A program made the position numbers and the translations under genes. The notes beneath the pieces were generated by a model. The model did no database searches, had not been told where the DNA came from, and worked only from the letters and a program-made list of their open reading frames with translations. A stretch of 64,000 nt of DNA from Tragulus kanchil (lineage: Eukaryota > Chordata > Mammalia > Artiodactyla > Tragulidae). The stretch's first letter is position 1; the number at the start of each line of letters is the position of its first letter. The stretch covers positions 96,003,608 to 96,067,607 of the forward strand of contig JAIOJX010000025.1 of NCBI GenBank assembly GCA_022376925.1. Reading direction: 5' to 3'. This document shows positions 23,458 to 37,096 of this stretch, piece by piece.

Positions 23458-24999
23458 TCCATGGACAGAGGAGCCTGGCAGGCTATAGTCTATGGGGTTG
23501 CAAAGAGTCAGATACAACTGAGCAACTTAACACTTTTTATTTCCATGGTGGTAAATTCATGTACCATATTTAATGTAAAACTATATGGACTATAACTATA
23601 ATTTATACAAATTTCATTGCTGTGTATCTGCTAGAATTCTGCTTTCAAACATTGACTCCTGAATTTAAACACAGTAAACATTGAGGCAAAAGGCAAGAAT
23701 TCAGACTTTGGACGTGCAACAGACAAGGAAAGGTGATGTCAGAGAAGGTTTTCCAGAAATGAGGACAGCCAAACTGTGTCTTAATGGGAGAATGAGAGTT
23801 AGCTAGGCAAAACAAGGAAGGGCATATTACACATTTAGCAAAGGAGAACAGCATGCACAAATAGAGAAAAGAAAGCTTACTACTGTATGCCTGAATACAG
23901 TCACAATTTGGGTCTTTTGTCCATTTCCTAGAACAAAAGACAAGCCTTGGGCAAAAATTTGAAGTCTTCTCTCCTCAAAAGACCACATTTTCCTTTCTTA
24001 CATTTTCTCTGGCTCACTAATACCATTTCTGAAGGTCAAAAACTATGCTGAAACTAATCCTTCCTCATCCTGGTCAAACAGAGGTACAGAAAACTAATGA
24101 TTAGAGAAGTGACATACCAAGTGCTGGTGAGTAGTAGTGGGTAACTAAGGTAGAGCAGCTATAAAACTTGCTGGTAAGTAACAATATGATAAACCTGAGT
24201 GAGGGTAGGTAACCATACTGATACTTTCTGCATTCCCCACTCTGCTTATCATAATGCTAAATAACTATTCACGTTTACCTGATACCTAGAAATGTAATAT
24301 TATATTTCTATTATGAAAATGCATTTGATATAATGCTTTTCTACTTGTAAATTTACTATCAAATTCTTGAGTTGCTAGATTTAGTTGTTCTAAAAATCTA
24401 ATTAAATGTATGTAATTACCATTCAAGTAGCAAATGTGAGAACTCTGACCTATGTAACACGCCAACTGACTATCTTTTCCTAAGGTCACAATTATTTAAT
24501 AGAGTGCTTCTTCAGTAAGTACTCAGGTGATAAATCTATTTAAGTGTATCTTTACTTCCATGGACAGAGGAGCCTGGCAGGCTATAGTCTATGGGGTTGC
24601 AAAGAGTCAGATACAACTGAGCAACTTAACACTTTTTATTTCCATGGTGGTAAATTCATGTACCATATTTAATGTAAAACTATATGGACTATAACTATAA
24701 TTTATACAAATTTCATTGCTGTGTATCTGCTAGAATTCTGCTTTCAAACATTGACTCCTGAATTTAAACACAGTAAACATTGAGGCAAAAGGCAAGAATT
24801 CAGACTTTGGACGTGCAACAGACAAGGAAAGGTGATGTCAGAGAAGGTTTTCCAGAAATGAGGACAGCCAAACTGTGTCTTAATGGGAGAATGAGAGTTA
24901 GCTAGGCAAAACAAGGAAGGGCATATTACACATTTAGCAAAGGAGAACAGCATGCACAAATAGAGAAAAGAAAGCTTACTACTGTATGCCTGAATACAG
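22811..24999 (+). repeat. Local duplication 9 (offset 1099)
   Basis: 22811-23900 equals 23910-24999 with only nine bases between. It contains a Bov-tA fragment and unannotated intron. Confidence 0.9.
23458..23530 (+). mobile_element. Bov-tA 3' fragment
   Basis: Matches the BovA end from CCATGGACAGAGGAGCC to CAACTGAGCAAC. Assembled again at 24557-24629. Confidence 0.75.
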
Positions 25000-26958
25000 C
25001 TCTACCCAACGAAACCCTGTGTAATGACCAAAAATGTCTGTATTTGTGGTATCCAAGTGATGAGGAACTGATTTTTAAATTTTATTAAGTTTTAATTAAT
25101 TTAAACTGTATGTCTAGAAGTCAACAAAGTATGATAAATATAAAGAATGTGATTTGAAAGAAGGGCAATATAAAAGCCTGGAGAGATGCACGTAACATGG
25201 ATACTGAAGGGCCTAGCACATTTTGCTAAGATTTTTATCCTGAAAGCCAAAAAGAGCCATGGCAGGCATTTAAGCAGTCAAGAAACAGAATCAGTTTTGC
25301 ATTCAGAAAAGATCCCTCATGCAGCAAGTGGCACACAGACTAACATGAGCAAAGTTGAATAAGGCTAGGATGGCCAGAAAACTAGCAAAAATACAAAGAA
25401 AATGAGAACAGAAGTGTAGGCAGAAGTATATCTATGAAAAAAGAAAGGTTTTGAGACATATAATACAATTACATGGAAAAAATAAATGACAGTTTCATTA
25501 TTTTAAGGTAGGACTGACAGATTTCTGACTTGAGAAACTAAGCGAACATTCACTGAGACAGAAAATCCATGAAGTGTTGCGTTTTTTCCTTCTTTTTTTT
25601 TTTTGTCTTATATGATTGGCAGCTATAAAAGAAGTCCACTTTTGGCTATATGGACATAAAACCAAAACACAAACTTAGAGATCATAATTACACAGACAGA
25701 AGATGGAGTCTCATTTTCTAATTAATTAAAACAGTTTTCATCAAGTATCAGAATCAAAATATTTTAAAATGACCACTTAATATGGACAATTTTTAAAAAA
25801 CCAAAAAAACACTTTTATTTCCATGGTGGTAAATTCATGTACCATATTTAATGTAAACTATATGGACTATAACTATAATTTATACAAATTTCATTGCTGT
25901 GTATCTGCTAGAATTCTGCTTTCAAACATTGACTCCTGAATTTAAACACAGTAAACATTGAGGCAAAAGGCAAGAATTCAGACTTTGGACGTGCAACAGA
26001 CAAGGAAAGGTGATGTCAGAGAAGGTTTTCCAGAAATGAGGACAGCCAAACTGTGTCTTAATGGGAGAATGAGAGTTAGCTAGGCAAAACAAGGAAGGGC
26101 ATATTACACATTTAGCAAAGGAGAACAGCATGCACAAATAGAGAAAAGAAAGCTTACTACTGTATGCCTGAATACAGCTCTACCCAACGAAACCCTGTGT
26201 AATGACCAAAAATGTCTGTATTTGTGGTATCCAAGTGATGAGGAACTGATTTTTAAATTTTATTAAGTTTTAATTAATTTAAACTGTATGTCTAGAAGTC
26301 AACAAAGTATGATAAATATAAAGAATGTGATTTGAAAGAAGGGCAATATAAAAGCCTGGAGAGATGCACGTAACATGGATACTGAAGGGCCTAGCACATT
26401 TTGCTAAGATTTTTATCCTGAAAGCCAAAAAGAGCCATGGCAGGCATTTAAGCAGTCAAGAAACAGAATCAGTTTTGCATTCAGAAAAGATCCCTCATGC
26501 AGCAAGTGGCACACAGACTAACATGAGCAAAGTTGAATAAGGCTAGGATGGCCAGAAAACTAGCAAAAATACAAAGAAAATGAGAACAGAAGTGTAGGCA
26601 GAAGTATATCTATGAAAAAAGAAAGGTTTTGAGACATATAATACAATTACATGGAAAAAATAAATGACAGTTTCATTATTTTAAGGTAGGACTGACAGAT
26701 TTCTGACTTGAGAAACTAAGCGAACATTCACTGAGACAGAAAATCCATGAAGTGTTGCGTTTTTTCCTTCTTTTTTTTTTTTGTCTTATATGATTGGCAG
26801 CTATAAAAGAAGTCCACTTTTGGCTATATGGACATAAAACCAAAACACAAACTTAGAGATCATAATTACACAGACAGAAGATGGAGTCTCATTTTCTAAT
26901 TAATTAAAACAGTTTTCATCAAGTATCAGAATCAAAATATTTTAAAATGACCACTTAA
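24632..26958 (+). repeat. Local duplication 10 (offset 1178), overlapping number 9
   Basis: 24632-25780 equals 25812-26958. Because it starts inside the previous unit, about 370 bp occurs three times (23532-23900, 24631-24999, 25811-26177). Confidence 0.9.
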
Positions 26959-27240
26959 AAGGTTTTTTTTTTATTTGAGTTACTTATATTATTATGACAT
27001 TATTGTTGTTACTACAAATGTTCAGTATTTCAGTACATAATTGAAGAAAAATTAGTATGTTATCTGGTACCATGATACCCCACAAGCCCCACTCCAAGCC
27101 TGCCAACACACAAACCCTAAAAAAAGCCATACTGTATCCCAACTTAGAAATTCACACAAAATTGTTCCTTCAGCCTACAATACATTCCAATCCCCATTCT
27201 TGCATCCAAAACATGTCTAAATAACTCCTATTCATTCTTA
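25000..27240. other. Intron 1, no feature seen
   Basis: AT-rich, mostly the two copies of duplication 10. No exon-like conservation recognised. Confidence 0.5.
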
Positions 27241-27469
27241 AAATTTTGGTTTAAAAAAAAATTACTGAAACCCCAAAACTCCTAGAAAACATAGGGGAAA
27301 AGCTCCTTGACATTCACTGTCTTGGCAATAATTTTTTTTGATATAACACCAGAAAGCACAGGAAAGTAAATGTAAAAATAAACATGTGGGACTATATCAA
27401 ACTAACAAGCTTCTGCACAGCAACGACAACCAACAATACTAAACAACCTATAAAAATATTCACAAATCG

Positions 27470-27742
27470 CGCTTCCCTGGTGGTCCAGTGGGTAAAGAGT
27501 CTGCCCTGCAGTGCAAGGGGCACCGGTTCAATCCCTGGCCCAGAAAGATCCCACATGCCGCGGAGAGGCTGGACTGGTGTGTTCAATTATGAGCCAGTGC
27601 TCTGGAGTGCACGCGCCCAGAGCCAGTGCTGTGCAGTGAGAGAGGACGCTGCAATGGGAGGCCCACAGAAGCCAAAGAATAAAGATGGATGAAAATAAGT
27701 ATGAATAAGAGAGGCATGATGGGGAAAAGAAAAAAAAAAAAA
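27470..27742 (+). mobile_element. CHR-like SINE in sense L1, with 26-bp extra 3' segment
   Basis: Body 27470-27698. A non-SINE segment at 27699-27724 is then followed by a terminal A-rich tract (27725-27742). Only a short target repeat (AAATCGC/AAATCAC) is visible. Older copy with several CpG decays. Confidence 0.75.
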
Positions 27743-27989
27743 TCACAGGTTGAGTATATGAGAAAAAGTTAATATTCAAAATATATAAAGAACTCACCCA
27801 ATCGAACTGCAAAAAACCAACCTGATTAAGAAAATGACAGAACTGAACAGAAACTTCTCCAAAGAAGATATACACAAATGATCGTGAAAAGGTATTTGAC
27901 ATCAATAATCATTAGGGAAATGTAAATCTAAATCACAATGAAGTATCACTTCACATGTTAGGATGGCTGTCATCAAAAAGACAAGATAT

Positions 27990-28244
27990 GGGCTTCCCTG
28001 GTGGTCCAGTGGGTAAAGAGTCCGCCTGTAGTGCAAGGGGCACCAGTTCAATCCCTGGCCTGGGAAGATCTCACGTGCTGTGAAGCGGCTGGACCGGTGT
28101 GTCCAATTACGAGCCAGTGCTCTGGAGCACAGGCGACCCAGAGCCAGTGCTCTGCAATAAGAGAGGCCACTGCAATGGAAGGCCCACACATGCCAAAGAA
28201 TAAAGATAGATGAAAATAAATAAATACATGAAACTGTTGAAAAA
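27990..28244 (+). mobile_element. CHR-like SINE with 13-nt extra 3' segment
   Basis: Flanked by a perfect 15-bp duplication AAAAAGACAAGATAT (27975-27989 and 28245-28259) in L1. The tail reads AATAAATAAATA, then a 13-nt segment (28227-28239), then poly(A). Confidence 0.85.
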
Positions 28245-30510
28245 AAAAAGACAAGATATAAATGCTGAGAAGGCTGTGGGAAAAGGAGAACCCTTGTGTA
28301 CTGTTGGAGGGAATGTAAATTGGTGCAGTCACAATAGAAAACAGTACAGAGGGTCCTCAAAAATTTAAAAACAGAACACATGATTTAGCAGTTCCACTTC
28401 TGGGTATACATCAAAAGGAAACAAAATCACTATCTCAAGGAAATATTTGCACCTGTGTGTTCAATGCAGCATTATTTACAGTGGCCAAGTGTACTAAAAA
28501 AACAATCTAAGTCTCTGTCAGTGGTTGAACAGATAAAGAAGATATGATTTGACATGGATTAACAGAAGAATATTATTCAGCCATGAAAAGAAGGAAACCC
28601 TGCCATTTGCAATGACATGAATGAATCTAAGAGAAATTAGCTAGACAAAAACAAGTACTGAGTCTTCTTGGTGGTTCAGTGGCTAAGACTCTGTGCTCCT
28701 AATGCAGAGTTCTCAGGTTCAATCCTTGGTGAAGGAACTAGATCCCACATGCTGCAACTAAGACCTGGCGCACCCAAATAAATGAATGAAAGAATAAATT
28801 AACAAATATTTTAAAACAAAAAAACAAGTACTGAATGACCTCATTTATATGTGAAATCTGGAAAAAAAGGAAAAATCAAACTCAGAGAAACAGAGGGTAG
28901 AATGGTGACTACCAGGGACTGGAGTGTTATGGGAGAGGGAGTGATGTTAGGCAGAGTAGAAACGTTTCATTATAAGATGAATAAGCTCTGGGGATCTAAT
29001 GTACAACATCGTTACTGTAGTTAGTAATACTTTGCTGTATAGTTGAAATTGCTAAGAAAGGAAATTTTAAGCTTTCTCATCACATGACACCAAAAAAATA
29101 AATGATATGAGGTTACAGATGTGTTAATTAACCTGGCTGTGGTAATCACTGCACAAAGTATACATATGTCACATCATCACATTGTAGACTTTAAATACAT
29201 ACAATTTTGTCAATTATACCACAATAAAGTTGGGGGGAGGAGAATCACTACCTCAGATTTAAAGTTTGTATAATCTAATCTAGCCTTAGCTTAGATGAGA
29301 CCCATAGTGCTCCCCTTGAAGCACCATCACAATTCTAATTAATCATGTATAATTTTGTAATCAGCAATAAATAAATACATGAAACTGTTGAAAAAGATGA
29401 CAAGATATAAATGCTGAGAAGGCTGTGGGAAAAGGAGAACCCTTGTGTACTGTTGGAGGGAATGTAAATTGGTGCAGTCACAATAGAAAACAGTACAGAG
29501 GGTCCTCAAAAATTTAAAAACAGAACACATGATTTAGCAGTTCCACTTCTGGGTATACATCAAAAGGAAACAAAATCACTATCTCAAGGAAATATTTGCA
29601 CCTGTGTGTTCAATGCAGCATTATTTACAGTGGCCAAGTGTACTAAAAAAACAATCTAAGTCTCTGTCAGTGGTTGAACAGATAAAGAAGATATGATTTG
29701 ACATGGATTAACAGAAGAATATTATTCAGCCATGAAAAGAAGGAAACCCTGCCATTTGCAATGACATGAATGAATCTAAGAGAAATTAGCTAGACAAAAA
29801 CAAGTACTGAGTCTTCTTGGTGGTTCAGTGGCTAAGACTCTGTGCTCCTAATGCAGAGTTCTCAGGTTCAATCCTTGGTGAAGGAACTAGATCCCACATG
29901 CTGCAACTAAGACCTGGCGCACCCAAATAAATGAATGAAAGAATAAATTAACAAATATTTTAAAACAAAAAAACAAGTACTGAATGACCTCATTTATATG
30001 TGAAATCTGGAAAAAAAGGAAAAATCAAACTCAGAGAAACAGAGGGTAGAATGGTGACTACCAGGGACTGGAGTGTTATGGGAGAGGGAGTGATGTTAGG
30101 CAGAGTAGAAACGTTTCATTATAAGATGAATAAGCTCTGGGGATCTAATGTACAACATCGTTACTGTAGTTAGTAATACTTTGCTGTATAGTTGAAATTG
30201 CTAAGAAAGGAAATTTTAAGCTTTCTCATCACATGACACCAAAAAAATAAATGATATGAGGTTACAGATGTGTTAATTAACCTGGCTGTGGTAATCACTG
30301 CACAAAGTATACATATGTCACATCATCACATTGTAGACTTTAAATACATACAATTTTGTCAATTATACCACAATAAAGTTGGGGGGAGGAGAATCACTAC
30401 CTCAGATTTAAAGTTTGTATAATCTAATCTAGCCTTAGCTTAGATGAGACCCATAGTGCTCCCCTTGAAGCACCATCACAATTCTAATTAATCATGTATA
30501 ATTTTGTAAT
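28220..30510 (+). repeat. Local duplication 11 (offset 1149)
   Basis: 28220-29361 matches 29370-30510. The left edge falls in the tail of a SINE, where the right copy has lost several A residues. Confidence 0.9.
28663..28800 (+). mobile_element. CHR-type SINE (older)
   Basis: Head TCTTCTTGGTGGTTCAG, B box GGTTCAATCC, tail with AAATAAATGAATGAAA. Assembled again at 29812-29949. Confidence 0.7.
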
Positions 30511-32582
30511 GTCTCTTCCCAGCTAATCAGTTACTCATTTAACAAGTATCTGCATGTCTACCAGGTGACATCAGTGAATTAAAGGAGAGAAGAATTCTGC
30601 CCTCATGATAAACCTGTGGAAGAAGAGTGATAGGAAAAGAAGAAAAAAAAAATCACATAAATAAATCTTTGATATTCTGACTTGATAAAGGGCACAAAAT
30701 TGTATAAACTCCAAAAAAGGAGGAACCATGAAATCTTGCTTGCTATGACAGCCCTAGCATCTGGTCCATGTAAGGTATTCATATACTAGTTGAATACATG
30801 TTTGAGAGAGAAGTTTCATGCTTAGATCAAAGGCATTCATTCTCAAAACAGTTTTTAAAATACAGTCCAACCTGTAAGTTTAAAACTTAATAATTATCAG
30901 GTATTCTTTTGAAACTCATAAACACTTATTTACATCCTACCTTGGTTTGTTCTAAAACAAATCTATTATTTGTGTCTTGCTGAGCTTAGGGCTTTCTCTG
31001 TTTATTGGACTCCAAGACATTTTCAGCTTCAATGTAACCACCGGTTCTTAGTTTCTTTCTGGTAGCTCAGATGGGAAAGAATCTGCCTGCAATGCAAGAA
31101 ACCTGCCTGTGTTCAGTCACTGGGTTGGGAAGATCCTCCCTGCAGAAGCGAATGGAAACCCACTCTGGTATTCTTGCCTGGAGAATTCTCTTGCCTGGAG
31201 AATGGACTAAGGAGCCTGGCAGGCTCTAAGAGTCAGCTACGACTAACACTTTCACTTCTTTCTTAAGCTCTTTTTCACTATTCTGTTCTTTCTGTAAGCA
31301 TTTGCCAAATATATTTTCTTTTCTTATTTAAGGAATGTGATGCCTGTAGTAATAAACCTGCCTCTATTATGAGGCCCTAAAGTCTTCCTAATCCCCAATC
31401 ATGCATATAAATGGAACTACTGGCATCTACTAGTATTAAGGATGCTGCTAAACACTACCTCAGATATCTAAAAAGTTTTTTTGTCAATTATACCACAATA
31501 AAGTTGGGGGGAGGAGAATCACTACCTCAGATTTAAAGTTTGTATAATCTAATCTAGCCTTAGCTTAGATGAGACCCATAGTGCTCCCCTTGAAGCACCA
31601 TCACAATTCTAATTAATCATGTATAATTTTGTAATGTCTCTTCCCAGCTAATCAGTTACTCATTTAACAAGTATCTGCATGTCTACCAGGTGACATCAGT
31701 GAATTAAAGGAGAGAAGAATTCTGCCCTCATGATAAACCTGTGGAAGAAGAGTGATAGGAAAAGAAGAAAAAAAAAATCACATAAATAAATCTTTGATAT
31801 TCTGACTTGATAAAGGGCACAAAATTGTATAAACTCCAAAAAAGGAGGAACCATGAAATCTTGCTTGCTATGACAGCCCTAGCATCTGGTCCATGTAAGG
31901 TATTCATATACTAGTTGAATACATGTTTGAGAGAGAAGTTTCATGCTTAGATCAAAGGCATTCATTCTCAAAACAGTTTTTAAAATACAGTCCAACCTGT
32001 AAGTTTAAAACTTAATAATTATCAGGTATTCTTTTGAAACTCATAAACACTTATTTACATCCTACCTTGGTTTGTTCTAAAACAAATCTATTATTTGTGT
32101 CTTGCTGAGCTTAGGGCTTTCTCTGTTTATTGGACTCCAAGACATTTTCAGCTTCAATGTAACCACCGGTTCTTAGTTTCTTTCTGGTAGCTCAGATGGG
32201 AAAGAATCTGCCTGCAATGCAAGAAACCTGCCTGTGTTCAGTCACTGGGTTGGGAAGATCCTCCCTGCAGAAGCGAATGGAAACCCACTCTGGTATTCTT
32301 GCCTGGAGAATTCTCTTGCCTGGAGAATGGACTAAGGAGCCTGGCAGGCTCTAAGAGTCAGCTACGACTAACACTTTCACTTCTTTCTTAAGCTCTTTTT
32401 CACTATTCTGTTCTTTCTGTAAGCATTTGCCAAATATATTTTCTTTTCTTATTTAAGGAATGTGATGCCTGTAGTAATAAACCTGCCTCTATTATGAGGC
32501 CCTAAAGTCTTCCTAATCCCCAATCATGCATATAAATGGAACTACTGGCATCTACTAGTATTAAGGATGCTGCTAAACACCC
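30356..32582 (+). repeat. Local duplication 12 (offset 1125), overlapping number 11
   Basis: 30356-31457 equals 31481-32582. The overlap with the previous unit gives about 155 bp in three copies (about 29207-29361, 30356-30510, 31481-31635). Confidence 0.9.
31060..31252 (+). mobile_element. Bov-tA SINE
   Basis: Head GTAGCTCAGATGGGAAAG and body to GACTAACACTTTCAC. It contains a small internal repeat (TTGCCTGGAGAAT twice). Assembled again at 32185-32377. Confidence 0.85.
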
Positions 32583-32979
32583 TACAATGCATAGGACAAT
32601 TACACACAATAAAGACCTGTCTAGTTCATAAATAGTGCCTATGCTGGTTTGAAACTCAGCATTAACTGAACTGGGTTCAACATGTCTGAATAAACACTTG
32701 AAGAGAAAAATCCAAAGAATATCTTAATTATTTTCTAATTTACATGTATACAACACAAGGAAAACAAATGAGTCAAAAGGGATTACTGAAGAATAAGCAC
32801 ATGTATAAGATAAATAGTTACCGTGTTTGAGACTTAAATATAGCTGACTTGATACTAGAATAATGATTTTACTGTATTTAAATGCTTTTTAGTCATTGTT
32901 AAATAAAAAACGGTCTCATCCTCTCATTAAGAGTTATTAGCAGTCCTTGGTTTTTATATCTAAGTCTCTTTTGTCCTCT

Positions 32980-35311
32980 CACAACATATAGACTGGTAAT
33001 GGACTTAAGATTCACGATGCAGTCTCGAGTTTGTTACTATAACAGCCACATGATCTTGGACATATGACACAACCTCTCTGAGTCACTAATCCTTCTATAA
33101 GATTTGAAATATCATAAACACTTTGTATGTTGAAGATTTAACTACTGTTTTCAAGTACTTAATAAAACATATATTTCAGGTACAGAGTTAATTTGTACAG
33201 AATTTCTTAATGTGTTGAATTTAGTTGCTAACTTGTGTCCAGCTCTTTGCGACTCCATGGACTGCACCACTCTAGGCTTCCCTGTCCTTTACCACCTCCT
33301 GGAGTTTGCTCAAACTCACGTCCATTGAGTCAGTGATGTTATTCAACGTTATTTAAATTTCTTAATAAAATGTAATAAATCAATAAACTAAATGCTAAAC
33401 ATTATCAAAAACTAGAAAATACACAATTTAGGTACCTCAACTACATTTTACTCCTACCCGAGTACACAGGTACAAATCAGGAAACATTCTGATCAGGCTG
33501 TATTCATATTATTTCCCTTTATCTTTCACCAAGTTTGTAAGTTACTCTTATTAAGCTATAATACTAGAATATTCATATTCACAGATAATGCCTCATTTCA
33601 AGCAAACCTAGATGTAAAACAACTAGATTTATATACAAATAAAGATATGGGATAATATAATGCTTTAGGAAGAAATGATAATTTAAATAGAAGGTTTGCT
33701 AAGCATTTAAAACAGACATAAAAACTCAAGATGCAAATTTTACGAAAGACATCTAGTACATAAAGCACATCTGACTCTTAAACTAAAACAGCTTATAGAA
33801 AGCAGACTGTGAAGGCTTTACAGAAAACTGACAGCAAGAGAAAAATACATACCTCCAGGATGGAGGAAAGGGAATGGGATGGGTAAAAGAACAGTCTATG
33901 GCGCTTGCAATCTCAACTCACTTCTGATATAGTGTACTGTCTTAGCTCCATATGTCTTTGGCTATATCCAAAACAATAGCACATTCAAAGGGTAAATAAT
34001 TTCATTCACCACAAATAAGATTATCAAATGTGCCACAAATTATGTGAAAATTTCCAAAGATATTTTCCATGACAGCCATATGGTAGAACAAAAGTACAAA
34101 GGGACAAACAATACCTGACAAAGTCATTGTTAAATAAAAACGTTTAAAGTTTCTCTTTTTTTGCCCTTTTCTCACAACATATAGACTGGTAATGGACTTA
34201 AGATTCACGATGCAGTCTCGAGTTTGTTACTATAACAGCCACATGATCTTGGACATATGACACAACCTCTCTGAGTCACTAATCCTTCTATAAGATTTGA
34301 AATATCATAAACACTTTGTATGTTGAAGATTTAACTACTGTTTTCAAGTACTTAATAAAACATATATTTCAGGTACAGAGTTAATTTGTACAGAATTTCT
34401 TAATGTGTTGAATTTAGTTGCTAACTTGTGTCCAGCTCTTTGCGACTCCATGGACTGCACCACTCTAGGCTTCCCTGTCCTTTACCACCTCCTGGAGTTT
34501 GCTCAAACTCACGTCCATTGAGTCAGTGATGTTATTCAACGTTATTTAAATTTCTTAATAAAATGTAATAAATCAATAAACTAAATGCTAAACATTATCA
34601 AAAACTAGAAAATACACAATTTAGGTACCTCAACTACATTTTACTCCTACCCGAGTACACAGGTACAAATCAGGAAACATTCTGATCAGGCTGTATTCAT
34701 ATTATTTCCCTTTATCTTTCACCAAGTTTGTAAGTTACTCTTATTAAGCTATAATACTAGAATATTCATATTCACAGATAATGCCTCATTTCAAGCAAAC
34801 CTAGATGTAAAACAACTAGATTTATATACAAATAAAGATATGGGATAATATAATGCTTTAGGAAGAAATGATAATTTAAATAGAAGGTTTGCTAAGCATT
34901 TAAAACAGACATAAAAACTCAAGATGCAAATTTTACGAAAGACATCTAGTACATAAAGCACATCTGACTCTTAAACTAAAACAGCTTATAGAAAGCAGAC
35001 TGTGAAGGCTTTACAGAAAACTGACAGCAAGAGAAAAATACATACCTCCAGGATGGAGGAAAGGGAATGGGATGGGTAAAAGAACAGTCTATGGCGCTTG
35101 CAATCTCAACTCACTTCTGATATAGTGTACTGTCTTAGCTCCATATGTCTTTGGCTATATCCAAAACAATAGCACATTCAAAGGGTAAATAATTTCATTC
35201 ACCACAAATAAGATTATCAAATGTGCCACAAATTATGTGAAAATTTCCAAAGATATTTTCCATGACAGCCATATGGTAGAACAAAAGTACAAAAGGGACA
35301 ACACAGATACC
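32980..35311 (+). repeat. Local duplication 13 (offset 1193)
   Basis: 32980-34118 equals 34173-35311. The join 34119-34172 holds an error-filled version of 32891-32979. It includes a BovB 3' end fragment. Confidence 0.9.
33213..33340 (-). mobile_element. BovB LINE 3' end fragment
   Basis: Antisense of the BovB terminus (GCGACTCCATGGACTGC, then AGGCTTCCCTGTCC, then CCATTGAGTCAGTGATG). Assembled again at 34406-34533. Confidence 0.75.
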
Positions 35312-35379
35312 TGACAAAGTTAAAAGTTTCAACATAACTTGATAATAGTCAATTTTAAGGTCAATCTATACATCTAGCT

Positions 35380-35592
35380 GGGATTTCCTAGAGGCTCACT
35401 GGAGAAGAATCTGTCTGCCAATACAGTAGATACAGAAGATATAGGTTCAATCCCTGGGTAAGGAAGAGTCCCCTAGAGCAGGATATGGCAACCCACTCCA
35501 GTATTCTTGCCTGGAAGATTCCATGGACAGAGGAGCCTGGCGGGTTACAGTCTATGGGGTCACAAAGAGTGAGACACAATTGAACACACACA
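35380..35592 (+). mobile_element. Bov-tA SINE
   Basis: Full head and body with a CA tail. Assembled again at 36468-36680. Confidence 0.85.
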
Positions 35593-35752
35593 ACACAACT
35601 TTAAGCACACAAATGTCAACAGTATAGTCTCTTCAACTACTCATTAAACCAAAAATATTTTTTAAAGTCTCCTGGAATTATCATAATTGTTACTACTAAT
35701 GGCACATCATACATGTATGTGGATAGAGAGATACTTAGCTATACATCTATGC

Positions 35753-35965
35753 CTCTGTGGCTCCCTGGTGGTTCAGACAGTAAAGAATCTGTATGCAATG
35801 CAGGAATCCTGGATTTGATCCCTGGGTCAAGATTACCTGAAGGAGGAAATGGCAACTCATCACCGTATTCTTGCCTGGAATATTTCAGGGACAGAGGAAT
35901 CTGGTGGTCTACAGGCCATGAGGTTGCAAAGAATAAGACACTACTGAGCGACTAACACTTTCATG
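35753..35965 (+). mobile_element. Bov-tA SINE
   Basis: Head CTCCCTGGTGGTTCAGAC and body ending GAGCGACTAACACTTTC. Same orientation as the copy 160 bp to the left. Assembled again at 36841-37053. Confidence 0.85.
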
Positions 35966-37096
35966 TCTCTACATATGCCTAGCTATACATATCTCCTAAA
36001 ATCCTGATTTTCCAAGTCATAAATCAATTTGATGTGGATCTGAATAAACAGTCAAGACCAAATTGTAAGTAGAAGTTACCATTAGTGTGAACAAACAGTG
36101 CAACACTAACGTGAAAACATACCTCCAAAAGGAAAAATGGAGGAAAAGGGAAATGGAAAATGGGTAAAAGAACAGTCTATGGCGCTTGCAATCTCAACTC
36201 ACTTCTGATATAGTGTACTGTCTTAGCTCCATATGTCTTTGGCTATATCCAAAACAATAGCACATTCAAAGGGTAAATAATTTCATTCACCACAAATAAG
36301 ATTATCAAATGTGCCACAAATTATGTGAAAATTTCCAAAGATATTTTCCATGACAGCCATATGGTAGAACAAAAGTACAAAAGGGACAACACAGATACCT
36401 GACAAAGTTAAAAGTTTCAACATAACTTGATAATAGTCAATTTTAAGGTCAATCTATACATCTAGCTGGGATTTCCTAGAGGCTCACTGGAGAAGAATCT
36501 GTCTGCCAATACAGTAGATACAGAAGATATAGGTTCAATCCCTGGGTAAGGAAGAGTCCCCTAGAGCAGGATATGGCAACCCACTCCAGTATTCTTGCCT
36601 GGAAGATTCCATGGACAGAGGAGCCTGGCGGGTTACAGTCTATGGGGTCACAAAGAGTGAGACACAATTGAACACACACAACACAACTTTAAGCACACAA
36701 ATGTCAACAGTATAGTCTCTTCAACTACTCATTAAACCAAAAATATTTTTTAAAGTCTCCTGGAATTATCATAATTGTTACTACTAATGGCACATCATAC
36801 ATGTATGTGGATAGAGAGATACTTAGCTATACATCTATGCCTCTGTGGCTCCCTGGTGGTTCAGACAGTAAAGAATCTGTATGCAATGCAGGAATCCTGG
36901 ATTTGATCCCTGGGTCAAGATTACCTGAAGGAGGAAATGGCAACTCATCACCGTATTCTTGCCTGGAATATTTCAGGGACAGAGGAATCTGGTGGTCTAC
37001 AGGCCATGAGGTTGCAAAGAATAAGACACTACTGAGCGACTAACACTTTCATGTCTCTACATATGCCTAGCTATACATATCTCCTAAAATCCTGAT

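Larger units (their letters stand above)
27240..29232 (+). mobile_element. L1 3' part, sense, split by two SINEs
   Basis: ORF2 C-terminal remnant (AACTAACAAGCTTCTGCACA), TTCTCCAAAGAAGATATACA and GTTAGGATGGCTGTCATC continue across two CHR-like SINEs into 3' UTR, ending AATTATACCACAATAAAG. A third SINE (28663) lies in the 3' part. Confidence 0.75.
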
